From Oxalobacter aliiformigenes (GTDB lineage: Bacteria > Pseudomonadota > Gammaproteobacteria > Burkholderiales > Burkholderiaceae_D), in NCBI RefSeq assembly GCF_027116575.1, contig NZ_CP098252.1, positions 1,178,001 to 1,242,000 of the forward strand: a stretch of DNA of 64,000 nucleotides. The letters are read 5' to 3'. The position numbers and the translations under genes are program-made. The notes beneath the pieces were generated by a model. That model did not search any database. It saw only the letters and a program-made list of their open reading frames with translations, and was not told the origin of the DNA. Shown in pieces: positions 26,668 to 35,050 of this stretch. The first letter of the stretch is position 1, and every line of letters begins with the position of its first letter.

Positions 26668-27102
26668 TCAGGACACGATCAACAGGGTAGCCAGTATCAG
26701 TACCGGCAGGCAGCTTGTATGAAAGCAGATCGCGGCCAGAATGGTCCGTATCCGTATGGCGCCCTGTTCCATCATGAAAGCCAGCGACAGGACCAGAACA
26801 GGGGCCAGAAGAAGGGCGAACGGCAGTCCACCAAGAATGAGGACGGCGGTATTCCGGCCGGCGGCCATGACGAAAAACGCATCGCATCCCCAGCAGATGA
26901 AAACCGCGACATGAAACAGCCACAGCAGACCGGCCGACAGTTTGCGCAACAGGACAAGCGTCCCGTATGCGCCTGTGACGAAGAGCAAGAGAAAAACGAT
27001 GAAGGCGGTTGTGGTGAGGGAAGAACGGTATGCCAGAATGATGCCGAAACTGGCCAGCCAGCAGACATGCAGCGGCAAAAAACGGAACAACAGACTGCTC
27101 AT
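26668..27102 (-). CDS. small polytopic membrane protein, function unknown
   Basis: From ATG 27102, preceded by AAGGGAA, the product is 144 residues and almost entirely hydrophobic, with four or five spans (for example LPLHVCWLASFGIILAYRSS and LLFVTGAYGTLVLLRKL). A charged AAGRNTA loop lies near the middle and the end is PVLILATLLIVS. The gene ends 19 bases from the end of the convergent EamA gene. No family was recognised. Confidence 0.55.
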   Translation of the reverse strand: MSSLLFRFLPLHVCWLASFGIILAYRSSLTTTAFIVFLLLFVTGAYGTLVLLRKLSAGLLWLFHVAVFICWGCDAFFVMAAGRNTAVLILGGLPFALLLAPVLVLSLAFMMEQGAIRIRTILAAICFHTSCLPVLILATLLIVS

Positions 27103-28138
27103 CGATGCAATTCCCTTTTCCTGATTGGAAAACCGGTTGAACCGGTACACACACTCTCTCTGACGGGAGCGTGCAAGGGCGAAACCGGCCCGCTTCCCGA
27201 ATACACTTGGCAGAAACATGGCGGCCGACACCGCCTTTTCCGCTTCAAGACCGTACCGTGGGAATTTTCGGGAGCATCGCCGACAGACCTGTCGCGCGTA
27301 AAGGAAATCCCTGCCGGGCATGGCGACAGCACAAAAAGATTATCCTGCCCGCTGCCGGACGGGATAACCGGGATTTTTGCCATGGCGATGTCTGCTGTTC
27401 CGGTTTTTCTGAAATTTTATCCGGCTCGTCCTGTTTCTGGCAAGCAACGTGGCGTTAGGGAAAGTGTGAACGGCTGTTTTTTCGGTCGGAAGGAATGGCG
27501 GAAGTCGGGTTATTGTGGCATGTTTCCTGAACGATCTTCCCGAAATATCGCAAAAACGGTAAACCGTACGGGTTATCCGCACAGAGATGCGAGAAATACG
27601 GATACGGCTTTTGTATAAAGGCACTGTTCATGAATCGCGTCAATGGAGTTTTGTCGTCTTCTCAAAAACAGTCCGGACATTGGCAGTCTGTTGTTTTTTT
27701 GTAATGGACGGCTTTTGAAACCGTTTTCAATGGTCGAAACAGGTCATTATCCTGTTTTTGGAATAGAGTCCGGCTGAAAAAACAAGCGGTACGGGAAAAT
27801 CCGGTGGTTCAGGTCATCTCAGGTGCCGACAGGGTAACCGGGTTGGAAATGACGGAGTGTCTGACGGTACACGAAAAAATTATGGCCGGTCAAACTTTTT
27901 GCCGGTCCATAAAAGGCGGGCACGGTCGTTTCCTGTCTCGTTCCATCAGGCCGTATTGGGATAATCCATCATCCGTTCGGGAAGGGCATGGCAAAAACGG
28001 AGTCTCTGGAGGATTGTTTCATGCGGACTCCGGCGTGTCGTTTCACATTTGCAAAGGCATTCCGTCGCTGCCGGAGGTTTGCCAGGACGTGGGAAAATGG
28101 CGTGTGGCCGGATTTTCCGGCAGGCCCGGCCAGTCACT
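27103..28138 (+). other. non-coding stretch
   Basis: About 1 kb between the small membrane protein and the YddG-like pseudogene. Open frames here give only compositionally biased products. Nothing recognisable was found on either strand; it may be the remains of older genes. Confidence 0.4.
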
Positions 28139-28910
28139 CTGGCGACGGGTGGATATCCAGCACAGGAGCGAACCGCCGCAAACCATCAGTACACTCTGCC
28201 AGAAAGGGCCTGAAAGCGAGGGCGACAGCAGAAAGACGCCATCAGGGAGGAAAGTACGGGCGTGAAATACGAGACGGTCGCCAACAGGCTCACATTTCCT
28301 TTGGGCATACCGGTATTTTAGGCCGCCGCTCCGAAACCGGGAGCGGCCGATGCCCCCGGCAGACAGAGTGCAGGGCGCAGGCCGAAATGCATCGATGGCT
28401 GTTCCGTGAGGAAATAAAGCGTCCACAGGGACAGGGCGGTCAGCAGGAAAACGAACGTGATGCCGTTTTGCCCCGCCGCCATGCGATGGGTGACGGTACA
28501 GTATGTCGCCCGGATGAAGGCACCGGCCATCGCCAGCCCCGGAATGAGCGGCAGGCCGGCCTTCTGGCGGTTGAAAAATACGGCGAACAGAACCGTGAGG
28601 CTGGGTCACAAATAATTTATCATGCTGATTTCGATGGTCTGCCGGCTGTTTTGCGCGAAACCGAGCGACAGCGACAACGCATTTCATAGACGGCGAAAAG
28701 CACGCTGCCGGCCACGAGGTAACGACGATCGAACGCGCCCTGCCGGGGAAATCCGATCGTCGCCGGCAGCATGACGGAACCGCCGGTGTAAATCATCGTT
28801 GCACCGCCCACCGGACCGAGTGCGTCGGTGATCCCGCGGATCAGGCCCACCATCGTACTCCAGAGAAAAATGGCGCAAAGGCCTGTCAGCGTCGCATTCC
28901 GTTTCGTCAT
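28139..28910 (-). pseudogene. decayed YddG-like aromatic amino acid exporter (EamA family)
   Basis: Fragments in three frames line up with the YddG family in the right order. The N-terminus from ATG 28910 reads ATLTGLCAIFLWSTMVGLIR then GITDALGPVGGATMIY, very close to YddG. Near 28678 the frame shifts, and the next piece (SLGFAQNSRQTIEISMINYL) ends where the family has Trp but here TGA (28606-28608). Then LAMAGAFIRATYCTV follows directly, showing an internal deletion of roughly 45 codons. The last piece, in another frame, is FWQSVLMVCGGSLLCW and STRRQ. At least two frameshifts, one nonsense codon and one deletion make this non-functional. Confidence 0.88.
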
Positions 28911-29146
28911 GCCGGTCATGAACCGTTTTCCTGTCTGGCGAGGGGGGCCGTTTTTCCGGTGGCGGAAACGGTTTGTCCGGGCACGGGCCGGCGATGTTTG
29001 GCGAAAACGCCGACAGCTCCGCCCCGTCCGGTCGTCTCGCCCCGTTGTCCGGCCTGATTGTAGCCCGTTGCGCCGTCTGTCTGCCAGCGGGCCGGAAAAG
29101 ATATCCAGAGATTGCCGGAACGGTTTGGCCATGCCGGATTTAGCGT

Positions 29147-29857
29147 TCAGTATTTGATGCAGGCGGTCAGGGCGATGTTGCGGGGACGGGTCTCGCTGCC
29201 GCCCGCCATCGTCGTGGCGATCGGTGCGTGTTCGGCGACTTCCATGACCTGGGGTGTCCAGGAATAGACGCCGGAACCGAACTGCACTTTCGGGATATCC
29301 AGAAACCCGTGGTTGTGCCGGGCGATTTCGTCCGGTTGCCAGCTGCCCAGTGTCCGTTCGGGATCGACGGCGCGTCCCCTGTCCAGACAGCGGATGAATT
29401 CACCGCGCAAGTCGGGCAGCGCGAATGTCGTCATACCGTTGTCGCCCGAGCCGAATGTCGTGCCGATAGCCTCATGCAGACGGGGATATGCCGCGATCAG
29501 CAGCATGGAACCGTCCGCGACAAGCCAGCCGTCCGGTGGTGTCTCGGTGCAGAAGTAAAGTACGGAGCCGGGCGGAACGGTATTTTCCCCTTCGGGCGGA
29601 TTGAGCGATTCAAGCCAGGGCAGGACAGTATCGCCGGCGGATGGGGCATCCTCCGTGTTTTTCTTCAGCAATGCGGACAACTGGGGGGGCGGAAAACGGC
29701 AGGGTTCCCGGGAATCCGTTTCCGGGCGTATTGTCTCCACAGCGCGCCAGAGCGTTTTCAGGCAGTCGCGCATCTGGCAGAACGCTTCACGCCATTCTCC
29801 CGGCGAACGGGGTTTTCGCGGGGAATGCATCCAGTCGGTATCATCAGGTCGGGCCAT
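29147..29857 (-). CDS. phage tail-collar / fibre-tip protein, isolated remnant
   Basis: ATG at 29857 follows GGAGA and gives 236 residues. The N-terminal 100 residues are charged and helical. From about 105 the sequence matches the phage tail collar domain: PPGSVLYFCTETPPDGWLVA, DGSMLLIAAYPRLHEAIGTT, FALPDLRGEFIRCLDRGR, DPERTLGSWQPDEIARHNH, and a terminal SETRPRNIALTACIKY. This is the conserved G-W-xxDG / LPDLRG / RPxN-AL pattern. No other phage gene is adjacent on this strand. The gene is complete and could be a cargo receptor-binding module or a leftover. Confidence 0.85.
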   Translation of the reverse strand: MARPDDTDWMHSPRKPRSPGEWREAFCQMRDCLKTLWRAVETIRPETDSREPCRFPPPQLSALLKKNTEDAPSAGDTVLPWLESLNPPEGENTVPPGSVLYFCTETPPDGWLVADGSMLLIAAYPRLHEAIGTTFGSGDNGMTTFALPDLRGEFIRCLDRGRAVDPERTLGSWQPDEIARHNHGFLDIPKVQFGSGVYSWTPQVMEVAEHAPIATTMAGGSETRPRNIALTACIKY

Positions 29858-29868
29858 TATGTCTCCAT

Positions 29869-29898
29869 AAAAAAGCCCTCCTTCAAAAGAAGGAGGGC
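29869..29898 (-). terminator. strong Rho-independent terminator immediately upstream of the tail-collar gene
   Basis: GCCCTCCTTC (29875-29884) and GAAGGAGGGC (29889-29898) form a perfect 10-bp stem around AAAA. On the minus strand it is followed by six U residues (complement of 29869-29874). It ends 12 bases before the tail-collar ATG and so would block read-through from the beta-lactamase gene upstream. Confidence 0.88.
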
Positions 29899-30024
29899 GC
29901 GTTCGGGAAGAATACTTCGGGCGCAAAAAGCCACCCGGAACGTATGGTATCCCTGAAAAAAACTTCGGTCAGCTCCTGCCGGGCGAATATCCTGTCCGGT
30001 TGCCGGAAAGCCGGAATGGCGGGG

Positions 30025-30945
30025 TTACTCTTTTTGTCCGTTACCTGCGGTTCGGGTGAAATGCCGCCATGCTGTCCGGGCGACCGATGCGATCATTTTC
30101 TCTGCCAGCGCTTTCGGTTCCTTGCTTCGAAAAACGAAAACGCTGATGAAAACCGGTTTTCCGTCCGGCAGGATGACGATGCCGATATCGTTGAGCGTCA
30201 TTCCCTGCCGGCGGTGAAACGCCAGAGAGGTACCGGTTTTGTGAATCAGCAGGGTACCGCGTGGCAGACCGCTTCTGAAGCGTTCGGGCGAAACCGTCGA
30301 GTTTTTCATGGCCGACCACAAAAACACCTGTGTTCGGGGTTTCAGCAGTTTTTTTTCCTGAAAAAGGCGCAACAGTCGTGTGGCCGCGTCCGGTGTCGAG
30401 CGGTTTCTGAACTGGATGTTCCAGTCACCGTGCATCGCCCGTTCCGTCGTGGCGACCGTCATGTGTTCGATTCCGTGCCGTCTGAGCCATGCCGTGACCT
30501 TTTCCGGGCCGCCGGCCAGCCGCAGGAGGATGTCGCACCCGTTGTTGTCGCTTTCCGAAATCGTCATGCGCACGATGTCGGCAAGCGGAATGCGGACGGT
30601 TTTTCCGGCAGGATACTTTTCCCGTAACGGGCTCCATGTTCCCGGCCGCAATTCGGAACGGGATATGGCGATCAGCTCTTTCAGGGACAATTCTCCCCGG
30701 TCCACTTTCTCCAGAACGGCCAGTGCGATGGGGAATTTGTACACGCTTTGCATCGGAAAGTCGTCATGGGGGGCGATTGCAGCCCTTTCGGATCCGTCTG
30801 CGTTTTCAATGACCAGACCGACACGGCAACGGTGATTGGCGACGACGGCCCCGATTTTTTCCTGAAGGGATTGCGCCGGGCAGCCACAAGGAAAGGCCGA
30901 TCCCAGCCACAGGCACAGCGAGACGATAACAAAACGTTTTTTCAT
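30025..30945 (-). CDS. class A beta-lactamase (copy 1)
   Basis: The 306-residue protein starts MKKRF with a signal sequence (IVSLCLWLGSAFPCGCPAQS) for export to the periplasm, where it would hydrolyse beta-lactams. The active-site motifs are complete: S67-V-Y-K70, the SDN loop at 132-134 (ISESDNNGCD), the omega-loop Glu in TTERAM near 168, and H235-KTGT. The stretch WSPLREKYPAG is typical of the PER/VEB/CblA branch (subclass A2). No ribosome site is obvious, suggesting weak translation. A second copy lies at 32106-33062 on the same strand. Confidence 0.9.
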   Translation of the reverse strand: MKKRFVIVSLCLWLGSAFPCGCPAQSLQEKIGAVVANHRCRVGLVIENADGSERAAIAPHDDFPMQSVYKFPIALAVLEKVDRGELSLKELIAISRSELRPGTWSPLREKYPAGKTVRIPLADIVRMTISESDNNGCDILLRLAGGPEKVTAWLRRHGIEHMTVATTERAMHGDWNIQFRNRSTPDAATRLLRLFQEKKLLKPRTQVFLWSAMKNSTVSPERFRSGLPRGTLLIHKTGTSLAFHRRQGMTLNDIGIVILPDGKPVFISVFVFRSKEPKALAEKMIASVARTAWRHFTRTAGNGQKE

Positions 30946-31270
30946 CGGATGGAAAACGGTGAAACGATGTTCCGGCAGAAACCGCCGCCGGAAAAAATCA
31001 TTGTAAACCGGACAGCCGGCAGCCGGGGAAAGGAAACACACAAGGACTGTTTTTCATCAGAAACGGGAGAGCGTACAGCGTCATGATTGTCTTTGGCGGT
31101 ATGGTGTGCGGCATGACGCCGTTTGGCAAGGCGGGCGGAAGAGGGTGTTTCCGTGTCGCCGGACGAAAAAAAGCCTGAACATGTGTTCAGGCTGTTCGTG
31201 ACGGACGTTGCCATGCAGACGTTCTTCCGGTGCCGTTTCGGCCGGCAAACCGGCCGAAACGGCAGAAACG
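30946..31270 (-). other. intergenic region with a minus-strand terminator
   Basis: This 325-base gap holds no gene. A terminator is present at 31166-31193. The beta-lactamase promoter presumably lies within it, but no convincing -35/-10 pair was found. Confidence 0.5.
31166..31193 (-). terminator. terminator after the zinc-ribbon gene
   Basis: AGCCTGAACA (31172-31181) and TGTTCAGGCT (31184-31193) form a perfect 10-bp stem around TG. On the minus strand it is followed by seven U residues (complement of 31166-31172). It lies about 80 bases downstream of the stop at 31271. Confidence 0.85.
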
Positions 31271-31456
31271 TCATGACGCCGTTCCCCAGGTCATGTCCCG
31301 CAGGGCAAGGTTGGCACGGTGTTCCGAATCGCATCTTTCCGAACAGAGCCGGAAAGACTGGTGAGCGTTTTCGATGGTCAGAGTGGTATGGTCGTGTTCC
31401 ATCCATTTTCCGCAGTTTTCGCAAACAGAACCGTTTGTTCTTGTGTTTTTTTCCAT
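31271..31456 (-). CDS. small zinc-ribbon-like protein
   Basis: This 61-residue protein is preceded by GGAGAACAA. It has C-xx-C (CENCG near residue 12) and a second C-xxx-C (LCSERC near 37), with HDHTTLTIENAHQ between, suggesting one bound zinc ion. It is located between a cold-shock gene and a beta-lactamase gene and enclosed by terminators on both sides, so it is probably a separate transcript. No function is known. Confidence 0.7.
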   Translation of the reverse strand: MEKNTRTNGSVCENCGKWMEHDHTTLTIENAHQSFRLCSERCDSEHRANLALRDMTWGTAS

Positions 31457-31477
31457 TTGTTCTCCTGTGTTGAAATG

Positions 31478-31504
31478 AAAAAGTCCCGATGATGGGACTT
31501 TTTT
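31478..31504. terminator. bidirectional-type terminator between cold-shock and zinc-ribbon genes
   Basis: AAGTCCC (31481-31487) pairs with GGGACTT (31494-31500) around GATGAT. An A-run lies on the left (31478-31480 plus two in the stem) and T residues on the right (31501-31504). It follows the cold-shock gene stop by six bases on the minus strand. Confidence 0.8.
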
Positions 31505-31509
31505 CTGAC

Positions 31510-31713
31510 TTAAACCGGCTCAATGTTTTTGGCCTGGGGTCCCTTTCGTCCCGCACCTGTTTCGAACCGGACTTTCTGACCTTCGGCAAGCGATTTGAAA
31601 CCGCTGCCGGCAATGTCGGTAAAGTGGGCGAAAAGGTCGGTTCCATGCGTATCGGGTGTGATGAAACCAAACCCTTTGGCATCGTTGAACCATTTGACTG
31701 TACCTGTTTCCAT
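31510..31713 (-). CDS. cold-shock protein (CspA family)
   Basis: The 67-residue OB-fold protein begins [20 protein letters not shown], containing both RNP1 (KGFGFI) and the adjacent aromatic residues. RNP2 is changed: DLFAHFTDI instead of the usual VFVHFSAI. The rest ([20 protein letters not shown]) is normal. It binds single-stranded RNA as a chaperone in the cytoplasm. AGGGAAT precedes the start. The replacement V-F-V-H to L-F-A-H reduces similarity to the consensus, but the fold should be kept. Confidence 0.9.
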   Translation of the reverse strand: METGTVKWFNDAKGFGFITPDTHGTDLFAHFTDIAGSGFKSLAEGQKVRFETGAGRKGPQAKNIEPV

Positions 31714-32105
31714 CGTGGTATTCCCTGAAAAAACAATAATAAAAAGAAGGGCAAATGCCCGGGGACAAGATAATCAAGGAAGACTGAACCGGAACGGATA
31801 CTGTAAAACAGCGCGACGAAACTAATTGAATCTGTAACTTGAAAATATTGAACAGCTATAATAACACGGAAATCCCGTTCAGGACTGTTTTTTGTCAATT
31901 ATTTTGGAAACCGTGCGCAGACCGGGCCGGTGATCCGGAAAACAGATGGAAAAAAGCAACGGAAACCCGTCGGTGATCCCGTTTCATGGCCGTGGTGAGG
32001 ACGGTTGCGGACGTATCTGGAACGGGCCGAAGGCAGCCGGGGGCCGGCAAAAAAAGCCGCCGCCGGTGCCGGACGGACCGGAAAAGGGGGGGACAGGACG
32101 GAAAT
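31714..32105 (-). other. 5' region of the cold-shock gene
   Basis: About 390 bases without a gene. The 31.84-31.90 kb part is AT-rich and probably holds the promoter. A small GGGC-AAAT-GCCC hairpin (31746-31757) lies in the presumed leader, where cold-shock mRNAs often carry structure. A -35-like TTGACA on the minus strand (31893-31898) has no matching -10. Confidence 0.4.
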
Positions 32106-33062
32106 TCAGTCGTTCAGACGGAAGAGTTCCCGGACACCGTGCTGTGCCGCCGCAAGCGGGTTGCGCGGCAGGGCCGAATAATATTCCCATGCTGCCTGGG
32201 ACAGGGACGCGATCGTTTTTTCGGTATCCATGATCGAATCCGGCGCATGCGTGATGAAAACGCTGATGAAAACCGGCCGGCCGTCGGGCAGCAGGATAAT
32301 GCCGATATCGTTGACCGTCGTGCCTTTCACCGGAGATGTATCGCCGGTTCCCGTCTTGTGAACCAGTACGGCACCGGCCGGCAGCGGTTCGCGCAGGCGG
32401 CCCGGCCCCGTCATCGAATCGCGCATCATGGCCCAGAGCAGTTCATGGCTGGAAGCCGACAGCAGTTTTTTCTGCTGGAACAGGCGCAAGAGCCGGTTGG
32501 CGGCCGCCGGCGTTGCCGTATTCGCGAACTGGGCGTCCCACGACCGCTGCATCTCTTCTTCCGTCGCACGGATTCTGAATCCCTCGATTCCCAGTCCTTT
32601 CACATAACGTTCCACCGCTTCGGGGCCGCCCAGAAGACGGAAAAGCATGTCGCACCCGTTGTTGTCCGAGTGCGAAACGGTATCGGTCAGGATTTCCCGC
32701 AGCGTGACCTGTGCGGGGCCGTCGGCGTATTTTTCCCGCAGGGGGCTGTGTGTGTCGGGCAGCAGTTCGCGGCCGGTCAAAAGAAACGTGTCGTCGAGAT
32801 GCCACCGGCCCTTGTCCACGGCATCGAGCACGGCAAGCGCCAGCGGAAACTTGACGACGCTTTGCATCGGGAACGCTTTGTCCGCCTGGAAGGACGCTCC
32901 CTGTCCGGAACCGGATTCGATCGCGACGCCGATATCTGCCGACTGGCCCTGCACAATGGCGTTTATCCGTTCCTGCAGACCGGGTGTGGCATGCAGAAGG
33001 GAAAACGGCGAAAACAGGACAAAAAAGGCGAAGAGACAGCGGAACAGGTTTTTCTTCATCAT
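32106..33062 (-). CDS. class A beta-lactamase (copy 2)
   Basis: The start at 33062 (MMKK) gives 318 residues with a signal sequence (LFAFFVLFSPFSLLHA). Active-site motifs are complete: S68-VVK71, SDN at 132-134 (SHSDNNGCD), the omega-loop Glu in ATEEEM near 168, and H235-KTGTG. HSPLREKYADG matches the equivalent segment in copy 1. The copies share SDNNGCD, TATP/TPxAA-RLLRLFQ and NDIGI-LPDG-PVFISVF, so they are paralogues, but many substitutions separate them. Copy 2 has an 18-residue longer C-terminus. Confidence 0.9.
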   Translation of the reverse strand: MMKKNLFRCLFAFFVLFSPFSLLHATPGLQERINAIVQGQSADIGVAIESGSGQGASFQADKAFPMQSVVKFPLALAVLDAVDKGRWHLDDTFLLTGRELLPDTHSPLREKYADGPAQVTLREILTDTVSHSDNNGCDMLFRLLGGPEAVERYVKGLGIEGFRIRATEEEMQRSWDAQFANTATPAAANRLLRLFQQKKLLSASSHELLWAMMRDSMTGPGRLREPLPAGAVLVHKTGTGDTSPVKGTTVNDIGIILLPDGRPVFISVFITHAPDSIMDTEKTIASLSQAAWEYYSALPRNPLAAAQHGVRELFRLND

Positions 33063-34031
33063 GAAACAGACTCTGGAATCGGCAGGAAAAGGACGAAACG
33101 GAAAACGGTTTGTATTGTGGGGCAACCGGACGAGTTGCAAACCGGTCATTTTAAACCATCCCGGCGTCTGGAGGGAACGCCGGTCTTGTCCGGGCGCAAA
33201 AAATTGCCGGAAATCCGGACAACCGCCATGCTGTCCTGTCAAACCCGGTCCGGACGGCCTGACAGGCGAAGTGTGGCGGATTGCGGAATCCCGCGAAACG
33301 GAAGAAATACCGCTCATGATCCTGACGGGTATCCGGATTCCGGGAAAATTGCGCAAGGCTGGCCGGCGGGATTTGAAAGGCGGCCCGATGCTCATGGAAA
33401 AAGCGTTTGCCTTCCCTGCCAAAACAATCCAAACCGGCGTTTCCGAAAGAGGAAAACGGTTTGTTGTCCGACGGAAACGGCGCGTTTTCAGGGGGAAAAA
33501 CCGCGGAAAACGGAGGCCTCCGGAAAAGAAAAGGCGCTGTGACACGAAGAATTTGACGGCAGACGTTTTCGGGGCTGTCGAAACAGGGTTTTTGCGGGAT
33601 GGGTGAAAAATTTGCTTGACCGGCCGATTCACAATGATTTTTTTGTCTTTCAGGATCCGGCAACCCGGTATAGGGGAGCCGGAAGAAAACAGGAAAAACG
33701 GCAGGACTCGTTTTCCGGCAGGAAATGCCGGAGAGGCCTTGTCCGGATCGTGTGTTTGGAAACATAACATCCGTTGTGCCGGTATCCGGATTCCGGCTGG
33801 CTGGCCGGCATGGGATAAAAGTGCCACGAATGTCCGGATACGGTCTGAAACAGGTGTATAAGAAAAGAAGGCGATTCGTTCACGGCTTTCCGGCCGGTCG
33901 TCCGCCATACAGCCGGGTCCGCAAGGGAAAGGGGGCGTTTCTGCCGGATGGTTTTTTCCGGAGGCGATGTTTCCGGGAGCGGTGTCCGGTCCGGAAACGC
34001 CTGTGCGTTCATCAATTGAAAAGGAGTGTAT
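33063..34031 (-). other. non-coding region between bla copy 2 and the 34032 gene
   Basis: About 970 bases. The minus-strand frame runs open far upstream of the beta-lactamase start but encodes Arg/Pro/Phe-rich sequence with no domain. No other feature was recognised; the promoters of both flanking genes should be here. Confidence 0.4.
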
Positions 34032-34499
34032 ATGAACAATTATATCGACGGTTTTTTCAGGTCGCTGGCCATGCCGAGTACGGCAGACAACATGTATGAG
34101 GCCGGTGCGGCCCTGGGCCGGTGGATTGAGGAGTACAACAGGCATGACTGGCCGAAAGACTCACCAGACGAAGGCCTGAATCCTCCCGCTGATACCGTAT
34201 TGCGGAAAATCGGGCCGCAGCGGACGGCTGGCGGTCAGGTGAGACAGGATTTCAGCAGTATGGTGAATCGTGGTTCATCCGGTTCACCGTCGTCCCCTTC
34301 GGGACAGAGAGCGCCGGAGGGTTACGAATACGTGAACCGGCATCAGGCCGAATCGGACAGGATGCTGCGGGAATTGCATGACGAAGTGATGAATTTCATG
34401 AACAGCGGCCCCTATCCGGGCGTTCCTGCCGGAAAACCGCCCGTCGCACCGCGTGACCGCGATGCCGAGGACCCGGTCATCGACAACCGTCGCCGCTGA
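34032..34499 (+). CDS. hypothetical protein with strong ribosome site
   Basis: AAGGAG lies six bases ahead of ATG 34032. The 155-residue product starts NNYIDGFFRSLAMPSTADNM, has a Pro/Ser/Gly-rich middle and a helix near the end (NRHQAESDRMLRELHDEVMN), and finishes RDRDAEDPVIDNRRR. No signal or membrane segment is present. The Shine-Dalgarno sequence and the good terminator at 34638-34667 argue for a real gene. No family was recognised; composition resembles small phage or cargo proteins. Confidence 0.6.
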   Translation: MNNYIDGFFRSLAMPSTADNMYEAGAALGRWIEEYNRHDWPKDSPDEGLNPPADTVLRKIGPQRTAGGQVRQDFSSMVNRGSSGSPSSPSGQRAPEGYEYVNRHQAESDRMLRELHDEVMNFMNSGPYPGVPAGKPPVAPRDRDAEDPVIDNRRR

Positions 34500-35050
34500 A
34501 GAGGGCGAGGCAGGAAAATACCGGCCTGTTCCTGAAAAAACATGCCGTCCACAGAGAAGACGGTGGAAAAACGCAACCGGCCGTGTATATCGGCTGAAAC
34601 ATGAAAGAATGGTTACGCGGCCATTTTGTTCATGGGTCCGTCTGCTTCCGGCAGGCGGTTTTTTTTTGCGGGCCCGGCGGAAAACGGCAAAGTGTGAAAA
34701 GAGAAGATGACCGGACGGCTGCCGACCGGTATGAAGGGTCATGAAAGACGGCCGGATGGGCAAACGGGATAACGGGCGGAATTGCCCGTTTCCGTTTTTG
34801 CCGGCAAATCCTGTCGCAGGCGGTTCTTTTCTTGTCGTTGCCGGAAAAACGGAGGGAACCGCTTTTCCGAATCCGTCGCCCTGCGGGTCATCGGCGGAAA
34901 TTCACGTTGCAGGGCCAACCGGAAACAGTCGCTGGTGTAGCCCGGGAACGGAACCGTCCGGCCTGTCTTGCGGCACGAAAGCGAAAAAGACCGGTGACGG
35001 GATATGCTGCAAGGCGTCCGGCCAATGCGGCATATCCGGTTGCACCGGGT
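34500..35050 (+). other. intergenic region with terminator
   Basis: About 550 bases without a gene. It contains the terminator at 34638-34667; the remainder up to the end of the convergent Eis-like gene has nothing I recognise. Confidence 0.45.
34638..34667 (+). terminator. terminator for the gene at 34032-34499
   Basis: CCGTCTGC (34638-34645) pairs with GCAGGCGG (34651-34658), with one G-T wobble, around TTCCG. Nine T residues follow (34659-34667). Confidence 0.8.

Noticed and set aside
31858..31898. Cold-shock promoter with TTGACA and TATTAT on the minus strand
   Set aside because: The two hexamers are about 29 bases apart, too far for sigma-70.
33063..34145. N-terminal extension of beta-lactamase copy 2
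   Set aside because: The frame is open upstream but lacks any domain, and the signal peptide begins at 33062, which fixes the start.
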